NCBI GenBank assembly: GCA_018334095.1
Contig: JAGXTE010000058.1
Location: forward strand, 62,001-126,000
Length of the DNA stretch: 64,000 nucleotides
Source of the DNA: Nitrosarchaeum sp.
Lineage (GTDB): Archaea > Thermoproteota > Nitrososphaeria > Nitrososphaerales > Nitrosopumilaceae
Reading direction: 5' to 3'
Shown in pieces: positions 50,865 to 58,500 of this stretch. Within the stretch, counting starts at the first letter, position 1. Each line of letters starts with the position of its first letter. Both the position numbers and the translations under genes were made by a program. The notes under the pieces were generated by a model, which was given only the letters and a program-made list of their open reading frames with translations, did no database searches and was not told where the DNA came from.

Positions 50865-52370
50865 CTACAAAAATGCGTCTAAACCTTTTTTATTAGATTC
50901 AATACCTTGATTTTTTTCTAGCACCTTTGTCATTTTTTCACCCATTGACTTGGCAGACGTCATCTTTCTTTTTCCAATCCAATAATATGTCTCATCAATT
51001 GTATCTTTTGCGATAAGCACAACTAGTTTACCAGTATCTTTTCTTCCGGTTCTACCACGTCTTTGAACATATCTAATTGAGCTTGGCACATTATCATAAA
51101 AAATCACTTGATTGACTTCAGAGATATCCAATCCCTCTTCACCTACGCGAGTTGCAACTAGTACTCTAAAAAGTCCATCACGGAAGTCTTGAACTGTTTG
51201 GATTTGTTTTTTTTGTTTTAAACCCGTCTCACCAGACTTTCCAATCAATATTCCAGCAGAGATGCCCATTTCAGTCAACTTGTTAAAAATTACATCAACT
51301 GAATCACGATAGCTTGTAAATATCAAAGCCTTGCCTGGAATTGAATCAATAATTTCTTTTAATTTTAAAATTTTAGAATGTTCTATTCCTTTTGATTGGG
51401 CATCCTTTGCAAGATGTATTGCTCTTGTAAAATTAGGATCAATTTCAAATAGATCTTTTACGCCTACGCCTTTCTTTATTTTTGCACGCTCGCAAAACTT
51501 CAAAAAAGACGTAACTCCATGGGCTTCTAAAATATTTAATGCATAGTGAATTCTTATGGCAGTGAATAGAGGTTTAGCAGATCTTCTGTTTTGGTTTAAC
51601 ACAAATTGTCTAATGCGTAATAATGCAGATAATGACTTTTGATCAGCTAATTTGATTCCATTTTTTCTTAGAATATCATATCGTTCATCTAATGCTAATT
51701 TAAGTAATGTTTGAATTGCCTTCATTTCAGGAGGGAGCTCAACATTGATCCATTCGGTGTTTGTCTCTTGTGTATAGGGCTTTACATCAAGACTATCTTC
51801 AGTTCTTTCAGCAACACTCGAGATACGTAGTCTGATTAACAATTCAGTTGCTTTGTCTTTTTCACTTGGAAGTGTTGCAGTCATTCCAAGAATTCGCAAA
51901 TTAGAATTTGCAAATCTATCGGCAATTCCAGAATATGCATAATCACCAACAGTTCGATGAACTTCATCAAAAACCACCAGACTAAACTGTTCTTGAGAAA
52001 CTATTTGTCGGTCTAGATCATTTTTTGCAATTTCAGGAGTTGCACATATCACACTGCTTCCCCAAAGTTTTGTTCTTTTCTGAATTGGGTCTTCACCAGT
52101 TATCAAAGAAATGTCATCAAGTATAAGATGTTGTTTTAGAAATTCATAATGTTGATTGACCAAAACTCTAGTAGGAGCCAAAAACAATACTCCACCATTA
52201 CCTTTTGACAAATATTCTGCAATTACCTGTAATGCAATAGCAGTTTTTCCCAATCCTGTGGGCAATACTACAATACAGTTTTCTTGGATTGCTTGATTTG
52301 CAAGATTTACTTGGTAGTCTCTTTTTTCAATAGAGTCTTTACGTATGTATTTTCTATCAAGATATTCCAT
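50865..52370 (-). CDS. Hef/FANCM-type superfamily 2 helicase, helicase part only
   Basis: 501 aa. All SF2 motifs are visible: VLPTGLGKTAIA (I), VVFDEVHR (II, DEVH instead of DEAH), GMTATLPSE (III), ALIFTSYRDSV (IV), VATRVGEEGLDI (V) and RYVQRRGRTGRK (VI). Between motifs III and IV is a thumb-like helical insertion. Archaeal Hef is about 750 aa with a C-terminal XPF nuclease; here that nuclease part is missing, as in other thaumarchaea. It acts on branched DNA at stalled forks. ATP dependence is expected. Confidence 0.85.
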   Translation of the reverse strand: MEYLDRKYIRKDSIEKRDYQVNLANQAIQENCIVVLPTGLGKTAIALQVIAEYLSKGNGGVLFLAPTRVLVNQHYEFLKQHLILDDISLITGEDPIQKRTKLWGSSVICATPEIAKNDLDRQIVSQEQFSLVVFDEVHRTVGDYAYSGIADRFANSNLRILGMTATLPSEKDKATELLIRLRISSVAERTEDSLDVKPYTQETNTEWINVELPPEMKAIQTLLKLALDERYDILRKNGIKLADQKSLSALLRIRQFVLNQNRRSAKPLFTAIRIHYALNILEAHGVTSFLKFCERAKIKKGVGVKDLFEIDPNFTRAIHLAKDAQSKGIEHSKILKLKEIIDSIPGKALIFTSYRDSVDVIFNKLTEMGISAGILIGKSGETGLKQKKQIQTVQDFRDGLFRVLVATRVGEEGLDISEVNQVIFYDNVPSSIRYVQRRGRTGRKDTGKLVVLIAKDTIDETYYWIGKRKMTSAKSMGEKMTKVLEKNQGIESNKKGLDAFL

Positions 52371-52425
52371 AGTTTATCACCTGTACTAAACTCAAATTTT
52401 ATTGATTTTATGCTTTCGTGTAGCA

Positions 52426-52443
52426 ATGTGTTAGCTAACACAT
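52426..52443. promoter_or_regulatory. 18-bp perfect palindrome
   Basis: ATGTGTTAGCTAACACAT is fully self-complementary, with no spacer. It lies about 56 bp upstream of the helicase start and 163 bp upstream of the next plus-strand gene. Candidate operator or binding site of a dimeric regulator. Confidence 0.5.
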
Positions 52444-52605
52444 ACTGTCCAACGTATAACTAAAAACTATGCCTAGATGAAAATAACTTTTGAAAAATAT
52501 CGACAAAAATAAGCCTAAAGAGAATAAGTTTCAAGCATCAAATAAAACAGGATTTAATCTAGAAACAAAAAAAAGTTAATAACATCATATGAACGTATGA
52601 AGTGA

Positions 52606-52890
52606 ATGGAAGACATGCCTGGCGTAACAGGTGCTCTAATTAGTGTGACTATTAGTCAGACACTATATGAAATAAGTGAAGCTGTGCACGACGATGTCGG
52701 AAACGCTCTTTACAAAAAATATAATTGTTATTTTCATGATTGTCTTAATCATCCAGAATATCTGGTAGATGTAATACAACAAATATTTGGAGATGGATAC
52801 ATATCAATAATCCACAGCATCAATAAAAAATTAGAAGAATTTTCATACCAGAAACCAATAAATGAATTCCTATTGGGGTTATACAAATAA
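52606..52890 (+). CDS. NitrOD5-like helical domain protein, 94 aa
   Basis: Single helical domain. LYEISEAVHDDVGNALYKKYNCYFHDCLNHPEYLVDVIQQIFGDGYISIIHSINKKLEEF matches the N-terminal domain of the regulators at 42589 and 49228 in helix order, in the IFG/FFG turn and in the following helix, but lacks the winged helix. It is followed with no gap by a membrane protein gene (TTG right after its stop), so the pair looks like a split sensor/output unit. Confidence 0.6.
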   Translation: MEDMPGVTGALISVTISQTLYEISEAVHDDVGNALYKKYNCYFHDCLNHPEYLVDVIQQIFGDGYISIIHSINKKLEEFSYQKPINEFLLGLYK

Positions 52891-53652
52891 TTGAAAACTA
52901 ATCTCAATATTTTTTTAATTTTTTCATTATTGACAATATTTTGCATTATCACAATATCAAATATGATCAGTAATTCACATGCAGGGTTTTTTTCTACCGT
53001 CATAAATATAGGAATTACAAGTGCATTACTTGGATTATGTATATTTAATAATTTCAGAGTAGGAATTCATGGGGCTCATGGTATATCATGGATATTATTT
53101 ACATTATCAATTTCAACATGGTTCATAGCTGAAAGAATGTGGGAACTAAACATGTCAACATATGCAGATCTTTTTTGGTTTAGTGGATATGTATTGTATT
53201 TTATCTTTGGTGTAATGTATTTGAAGCCTTTTGTACATCAAATTTCAAAGCAGACCATCATAATATCCTCCCTCGTAATTTTACCAATATTCACTACAGT
53301 GTTTTTTACTATAGAATTGGAATCAATTAATCACATAGATATGATAAATGCGATTTACCCATTAGTTGATGCATCAATGTTAATTCCATCCATTATAGGA
53401 TTAACATTATTTTTCAAAGGAAAGGTACGTTTTTCATGGTCACTGTTATTTATTGGAATGATTATGTTTGTGATAGCAGATTACAGTTTCATGTATTTTG
53501 ATTCTATTAATGAGTATTATCCAGGACATATTGTAGATGTACCATACATATGGGCATATGTAATTTTCATGGGAGGGGTAGTTGCCAACATAAATCTCTT
53601 CAAGAGACGTGACAAAAATAAGAGGTTTAATGATCAAAATCTTATGAAATAA
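52891..53652 (+). CDS. Multi-pass membrane protein, paralogue of 41729-42514
   Basis: 253 aa with about eight hydrophobic helices. It shares the MSTYADLFWFSGYVLYFIFGV element (STxADxFWxxGY) with the paralogue's PSIADVFFFIQYPLL. TTG start directly on the stop of the NitrOD5-like gene, which shows translational coupling. It has a basic C-terminal tail (LFKRRDKNKRFNDQN). Probably a membrane sensor that passes its signal to the adjacent helical protein. Confidence 0.65.
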   Translation: MKTNLNIFLIFSLLTIFCIITISNMISNSHAGFFSTVINIGITSALLGLCIFNNFRVGIHGAHGISWILFTLSISTWFIAERMWELNMSTYADLFWFSGYVLYFIFGVMYLKPFVHQISKQTIIISSLVILPIFTTVFFTIELESINHIDMINAIYPLVDASMLIPSIIGLTLFFKGKVRFSWSLLFIGMIMFVIADYSFMYFDSINEYYPGHIVDVPYIWAYVIFMGGVVANINLFKRRDKNKRFNDQNLMK

Positions 53653-53773
53653 AGATTCATTTCAAAAATCCTAAAAAACAACAAAAGAATTAATTCTTTT
53701 TGTTAATCTGTCAAATCTTCACACCATAATGTCTTTTTCAAGCCATTGTATTAAAAGAAGATTCAGTTAAGAA

Positions 53774-55045
53774 ATGGAAAATAGTAAAAAATGGGTATTT
53801 TTTGTATTGCCGTCCAGCATCACAGCTGAAGGGCTTCACATAGTCATACCACTGTATGTGCTTTTTCTAGGAGGTAGTGTGGTTGATGTAGGTATTGTTG
53901 TAGGACTACATTATGCATTATCTGCTATTGGCGCAGTTTTTTGGGGGAAAATTATTGATAAATATCACATAAAAAGATCAATTTTGATTACTTGTTTTTC
54001 TGCCATTACAGTTTGTAGTGTTGGATTATTTTTCACAAATAATTTGAATTTGATTTTTGTAATTTCGTCAATTGCAGGATTTTTCATCATTGGAAAAAGC
54101 CCAGTGACACAAGTGCTTGTAATGGAATCAGTACCAAACAATCAATGGAGTAGATTATTTACACAAATTTCAATCATAACTAGTTTTGGAAGTCTAACTG
54201 CATTTTTAGCAGGTTCAATATGGGATTTGTTTTTTGATCTTAAACCATATTTTCTTTTTTGTGCAATTATGAGTTTCGCTGCAATAATTCTGAGTATCAA
54301 AGTAGGCAGTAAAAGCATCATTGAAAGACATACTGTAGTTCATTCAATTCATGGAATTAGGCATATTTTCAATCACAATAGATTACATTTTCAGTTAATC
54401 TTCACTAAAATTCCTCATCCACATGACTTTAAACCAATCATATCAATTTTCCAAAGAAAAATGTCTCATGAAATAGGGATACTCTTTCTTACAAACTTTT
54501 TATTTTATTTTGGCAGTAATATTTTCTTTACAGCATTTATACCGTTTTTAAAAGAATACAGATTTACAAATTCTGAAGTTTTTCTAGTATATATGGTTCA
54601 GACAATAGTGCTACTTGTGATATTTTTCTTTGTTCCTCGTTTGATTTCAAAAATAACAGAAGAATATGCAACGCAAATAGCATATTTACCAAGAATTTTA
54701 GGAATTATAGTTGCTGCGTCATTAATTCCAAGTATGATGGGAGTCAATTCTTTACTTACAGCAATAATTTCAACTAGCTTGATGGTTTCAGCATTTTCAA
54801 TTTTTAGTGTTTCAAATTCAATAATTCTTTTCAAAGCAATCCCAAAAGGTTTTGAAGGAAGATATCTCGGAGTGAATAGTTTCATGGTAGGAGTTGGAAT
54901 ATTTTTAGGAGCATTAACTGCAGGTTATGTTTCAAATGCATTGAGCTATTCAGCTGCATTCATAATTGCAATTTCCATTTTATTATTTTCACTTTTAATG
55001 TTTAGAATATATTTGAAACATAGATTATCTCATAGAATTGTTTAA
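53774..55045 (+). CDS. Major facilitator superfamily transporter
   Basis: 423 aa, about twelve membrane helices in two halves. The first half contains SALSAIGAVFWGKIIDKYHIKRSILI (the MFS loop 2-3 signature GxxxDrxGrR in degenerate form), and a cytosolic central loop of about 60 residues separates the halves. The substrate is unknown. It stands alone between a membrane sensor and a convergent secreted-protein gene. Confidence 0.83.
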   Translation: MENSKKWVFFVLPSSITAEGLHIVIPLYVLFLGGSVVDVGIVVGLHYALSAIGAVFWGKIIDKYHIKRSILITCFSAITVCSVGLFFTNNLNLIFVISSIAGFFIIGKSPVTQVLVMESVPNNQWSRLFTQISIITSFGSLTAFLAGSIWDLFFDLKPYFLFCAIMSFAAIILSIKVGSKSIIERHTVVHSIHGIRHIFNHNRLHFQLIFTKIPHPHDFKPIISIFQRKMSHEIGILFLTNFLFYFGSNIFFTAFIPFLKEYRFTNSEVFLVYMVQTIVLLVIFFFVPRLISKITEEYATQIAYLPRILGIIVAASLIPSMMGVNSLLTAIISTSLMVSAFSIFSVSNSIILFKAIPKGFEGRYLGVNSFMVGVGIFLGALTAGYVSNALSYSAAFIIAISILLFSLLMFRIYLKHRLSHRIV

Positions 55046-55102
55046 CAAATATTAAATTTGTAAAAAATATGGATAAAAATATTTTATTAAAAAATTACTA
55101 GT

Positions 55103-55909
55103 CTATAATCGTGGCATTATACTTAGTCTAGATTTTGCAGACACTACAATTATGGAGACAATTGCTACTGCTAAAATCATCACCGCAATAGTACCAAATT
55201 CTGGGACTACAACCCCATTATCTATTTCAATTTTAATTGATTGTTTATGCTCTGATGAAAGTCCTTGATTAGCAGTGATAGTGTAAAAACCATTTTCTTT
55301 CCAGAGAGGACCTCCGGATTTTATCTCAAGAGAGAACTTACCTGTATTGTCAGGCGTGATTTGAGCAATTGAAACTAAGTTTCCTTGAGGTGAAGTTACA
55401 ATTAATGTAATATCAGTTATAGAACTAGCAGTACTGCCGGATACACGAATTCTATCGCTACCAAATTCAGTATCAGCAGATAAAGTGATGACACTTGGTT
55501 TTGTGGGTATTATTTCAGAATCAGAGGATTTAGCTGGAATTCCTTTTGGTGGAATTGTTGAACCAATTACTGTGAATTGTATTTCTGCAGTCTTTTCAGT
55601 ATCAGGATGACTTGCAATTACAGTGTAAGTTCCATCCTTAAAACTTGGAAGTGTTGGATGAAACAATCTTTTGAAGATGCCGTCTTTATCAAATGATATT
55701 TGCGGAGCATAAACAGTTTCCCCATCAGGAGAAATAACAGTTAAAGTGAGAGGTTTGAATGTAGCAACGCCAGTTATTTTGCCGGTAACTAAAACAGAAT
55801 CCAAAGAATGAATTTCAGACTGTTCAGTTGCCAATTCTATCATAGGTTCTGCAAAAGCAGAGATCGGAATAGACATTGTAATTAAAACTAGCAAAACAGT
55901 CTTGAGCAC
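55103..55909 (-). CDS. Secreted protein with PEFG-CTERM sorting signal
   Basis: 268 aa. Signal peptide MLKTVLLVLITMSIPISAFA, cut before EPMI. Two beta-sandwich modules of about 90 residues each (SEIHSLDSVLVTGKITGVATFKPLTL and SADTEFGSDRIRVSGSTASSITDITL), similar to each other, so a duplication. The C-terminus is PEFG (236-239), a hydrophobic helix and a basic end (SAKSRLSIMPRL): the PEFG-CTERM element of thaumarchaea, processed by an archaeosortase. Likely an S-layer or surface-attached protein. Extracellular. Confidence 0.82.
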   Translation of the reverse strand: MLKTVLLVLITMSIPISAFAEPMIELATEQSEIHSLDSVLVTGKITGVATFKPLTLTVISPDGETVYAPQISFDKDGIFKRLFHPTLPSFKDGTYTVIASHPDTEKTAEIQFTVIGSTIPPKGIPAKSSDSEIIPTKPSVITLSADTEFGSDRIRVSGSTASSITDITLIVTSPQGNLVSIAQITPDNTGKFSLEIKSGGPLWKENGFYTITANQGLSSEHKQSIKIEIDNGVVVPEFGTIAVMILAVAIVSIIVVSAKSRLSIMPRL

Positions 55910-56006
55910 TTCATATATTGTAAACTGTTTCTATATTAATTATCCTATACAAATCAATTAAGTTATGCCAAAATTAGGATTAGATCAAAGTAGAGCAAAA
56001 CAAAGA

Positions 56007-56570
56007 TTAGCCATATGAGATCAATTTCTTTTCTTCCAACATTGAATGAATCTGATGAATTGCGTTAAATGCCTGTTCAGATGATTTCCCACCTGTACAA
56101 ATTAATTTGCCAGATGCAAATAGCAACATCGCAGTTTTTGGATTAAGTTGTCTATGAATAAGTCCTGGAAATTGATCAGGCTCATACATACTGCGAGGAA
56201 GTTTTCTAGCTGCTTCCTCAATGAGAATTTTTCCTCCTAAATTTACAGCTGTAACTACGTTTTGAATTATAATATCTGCATCATTTTTAATTTTAATATT
56301 TTTTGAACGTAGTAGATTTATGACGTTATTTAGTGCGATATAGGCATGTTTTTCTGATTTTGCACCAGTGCATACCATATTACCAGTCCTGAAAATTAAT
56401 GTTGTCGTTTTTGGCAGATCTATTTTAAAAACTGCTCCTGGAAACTGTTGTGGGTTATAGCTAGAATTAGGAAATTTTCTTTTAATGTCATGTAAATCTA
56501 AACTTTGATCAACAGTTGCAGTTGCAACGACATTTTCGATACAAACAAGTGGGATAGTAAACGCCAGAAT
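56007..56570 (-). CDS. tbp: TATA-binding protein with non-canonical start
   Basis: 187 aa if read from an ATT at 56570. Both TBP half-repeats are complete: IENVVATATVDQSLDLHDIKRKFPNSSYNPQQFPGAVFKI...KTTTLIFRTGNMVCTGAKSEK and NVVTAVNLGGKILIEEAARKLPRSMYEPDQFPGLIHRQ...KTAMLLFASGKLICTGGKSSEQA. From the TAG at 56571-56573 to 56378 there is no ATG, GTG or TTG in frame; the first ATG falls inside the first repeat. Candidate starts are ATT (56570) or CTG (56567). GGAG lies 5 bp before the ATT. The zinc-finger gene ends on that TAG in the same frame, so initiation may be coupled to its termination, or may occur by readthrough. Confidence 0.85.
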   Translation of the reverse strand: MLAFTIPLVCIENVVATATVDQSLDLHDIKRKFPNSSYNPQQFPGAVFKIDLPKTTTLIFRTGNMVCTGAKSEKHAYIALNNVINLLRSKNIKIKNDADIIIQNVVTAVNLGGKILIEEAARKLPRSMYEPDQFPGLIHRQLNPKTAMLLFASGKLICTGGKSSEQAFNAIHQIHSMLEEKKLISYG

Positions 56571-56678
56571 CTACGCTCCAATTTGATTAAAAGGATGATT
56601 TGTTATATCGTGGTGTATAGCAGCGTGTTGTTCTTGTTTGAATGTAAGATCACATCTATAACATTTCCATGATTTCAT
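56571..56678 (-). CDS. 35-aa C2H2 zinc-finger mini-protein
   Basis: ATG-to-TAG frame starting MKSWKCYRCDLTFKQEQ and ending NHPFNQIGA. Cys6, Cys9, His22 and His28 follow C-x2-C-x12-H-x5-H with Phe13, a classical C2H2 finger. TATA-like TTATATTC at about 56705-56713 gives a transcript start about 4 bp before the ATG. Its stop abuts the TBP frame, in phase with it. C2H2 fingers often bind DNA, so a role beside TBP is plausible but unproven. Confidence 0.6.
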   Translation of the reverse strand: MKSWKCYRCDLTFKQEQHAAIHHDITNHPFNQIGA

Positions 56679-56804
56679 AAATGATAGATAATAGTTTTTG
56701 AATATAACAGCCGCGTAGAAATCATTCACATAAATGATCAGCATATGCTAAATACAACATAGTAAATTAAATTCAAAATTAGAAAAATACCTTAACAAAA
56801 AAAC

Positions 56805-57728
56805 TTAATTAAATATTTTAATCGTTTGATTTATCAAAGTTTTTGTTGGAATTACAATGCTTTCATTTTGGTCATTTGTGACAATAACATGTAACAAATG
56901 CGCAGCTGTAACTGTTCCAGAAACATCGCCGATTTTGACTTTTTGTCCAACCTTAAGAATAGAACGTTGAGTTGAAGCGCCCATTATGGATGCAGGAATC
57001 AAGTCTTTTAGTGCAAATCCCAAACCAATGGCAATTGATGCACCAATAGCTACTGCGATGCTCCAAGAAAATGCAGATACTAATATTGGAATGATATCTT
57101 GACCAACACCTAGTTGTGTGAAAGCAATTGCAAAGATTATTCCATAAATTACTGCTTTGATTACAGATATTATTAATCTGGGACTACCAATATGATGATC
57201 TAATAATTGGTGCTCAATCCATTTACTAACAAAATTAACAACAATAGAACCAACTACAATTATCAATACAAAGGCAAGGAGGTTTGGAACCCATAACCAC
57301 AGGCTGGTAAGAGCAGTTGATAGTTGTTCAAACTGCAATGCATTTACTGCTGCAACTATAAAGAACAAGTAAACAAACCAACGAATGGTGGCTGAAATTA
57401 GATGTACAGAATTAAATTTACCATATACTTCTTCTGCCAGGTTTAGTTCCTGATTCTTTTGGCTGGTTTTTTGAAGTACTTTTGTTACAGCCTTAGTTGT
57501 AACTCTACCTACTATTTTACCAGCAATAAAGCCAATTATTAATAAAATAGCTGCAGCAATTATTTTTGGAGTGCTGTCTGCAACACTAACTGCAAATTCT
57601 TTTAGTGCTTCAGTTGTAGGCACATAGATTCCTTCAACAAAGCTTTCCTGAGCAAATGCAGAATTAAAACCAGTTAAGATTAATGAGATAGACAATATTG
57701 CAATCAAATATTGTTTTGAGCTTTGCAT
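56805..57728 (-). CDS. MscS-family mechanosensitive channel
   Basis: 307 aa. N-terminal signal peptide (YLIAILSISLILTGFNSAFAQ) followed by four hydrophobic helices and the MscS pore/beta-domain (IAVAIGASIAIGLGFALKDLIPASIMGASTQRSILKVGQKVKIGDVSGTVTAAHLLHVIVTNDQNESIVIPTKTLINQTI). The cytoplasmic cage domain is shortened. Opens on membrane tension to release solutes. Confidence 0.85.
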   Translation of the reverse strand: MQSSKQYLIAILSISLILTGFNSAFAQESFVEGIYVPTTEALKEFAVSVADSTPKIIAAAILLIIGFIAGKIVGRVTTKAVTKVLQKTSQKNQELNLAEEVYGKFNSVHLISATIRWFVYLFFIVAAVNALQFEQLSTALTSLWLWVPNLLAFVLIIVVGSIVVNFVSKWIEHQLLDHHIGSPRLIISVIKAVIYGIIFAIAFTQLGVGQDIIPILVSAFSWSIAVAIGASIAIGLGFALKDLIPASIMGASTQRSILKVGQKVKIGDVSGTVTAAHLLHVIVTNDQNESIVIPTKTLINQTIKIFN

Positions 57729-57783
57729 GGATTTCTTCGTGAAAGGTGCCGGATTATTATACCTTGTGAGTAAAAGTTGTTAT

Positions 57784-57918
57784 CTAGACGACATCTTTGC
57801 ATTCACACTTTTTTTGTTTGTCTGAACGGGTATACTTTAGTTTATGACAAACTTCACAGTATAATTGATTTGCCACATTAATACAAGCAGATTGTAGTAT
57901 ATCCATCTTTATTTTCAT
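57784..57918 (-). CDS. 44-aa zinc-ribbon mini-protein
   Basis: ATG-to-TAG frame starting MKIKMDILQSACINVANQLY, then CEVCHKLKYTRSDKQ and KKCECKDVV. CEVC and CEC provide zinc ligands with a basic spacer between them. A start at the ATG of MDILQ (57906) is also possible. It is downstream of the coiled-coil gene on the same strand with a 30-bp gap and may extend that operon. Confidence 0.5.
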   Translation of the reverse strand: MKIKMDILQSACINVANQLYCEVCHKLKYTRSDKQKKCECKDVV

Positions 57919-57948
57919 GTTTTTGACATACTAAATTGTAAAATTAGT

Positions 57949-58494
57949 TTACTTTTTTTTAATTAACAGTGTATTTTGGATTTCATGAAGACTGTTGATG
58001 AATTTTTGTTTTGCTTCAAACTCATCTTTAACAGCAATAACTATCTCAGTTGGGGAAAGCATTACATCTTTAACAACAAGAGGAGAGCTCAGACCCAACA
58101 TCTCACATAAGATATCAAAAACGTTTTGGAATTTTGAGTTATCCCTATACTTGTAAACCGTTTTTCCATCAACTATTTTTGGACTTGCATCTAAAGGTAT
58201 TATCAAATTTGGAGAGCTTACCTCAGAGATGAAAGTGTTGATATCTTTATCGATTATATTTCTAAGATCAGTTTTGGTTCTCTCTAGTTGTTCTTTTGCT
58301 TTTTCTAATTCAACTAACTTATCATCATAACCAACACCAATCATTTTTGCAAAAGTAGATTCAGTTGAACGCTTAAGAGGAATCTCATGTAGTTGGACAT
58401 TCACATTAGATAGAGAGTCTTCTACATCATGTAATTTTAGGCGGTTTTCCTTAATTTGGATGCCTAGATTTTCAAGAAATTCAAAATTTGACAT
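57949..58494 (-). CDS. Coiled-coil protein of the tubulin-like operon
   Basis: 181 aa. Residues about 1-90 are predicted helical coiled coil (LENLGIQIKENRLKLHDVEDSLSNVNVQLHEI ... DDKLVELEKAKEQLERTKTDLRNIID), followed by an alpha/beta region of about 80 residues with a VVKDVMLSPTEIVIAVKDEFEAKQKFINSL segment. Not recognised. It starts 6 bp after the stop of the tubulin/FtsZ-like gene, so it is very likely co-transcribed and a possible partner or regulator of that filament. Confidence 0.65.
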   Translation of the reverse strand: MSNFEFLENLGIQIKENRLKLHDVEDSLSNVNVQLHEIPLKRSTESTFAKMIGVGYDDKLVELEKAKEQLERTKTDLRNIIDKDINTFISEVSSPNLIIPLDASPKIVDGKTVYKYRDNSKFQNVFDILCEMLGLSSPLVVKDVMLSPTEIVIAVKDEFEAKQKFINSLHEIQNTLLIKKK

Positions 58495-58500
58495 GTCTTT

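Noticed and set aside
56007-56378. TBP as a truncated 123-aa protein from the first in-frame ATG
   Set aside because: The upstream frame continues the first TBP repeat without a stop up to 56571, so the protein is full length; only the start codon is unusual.
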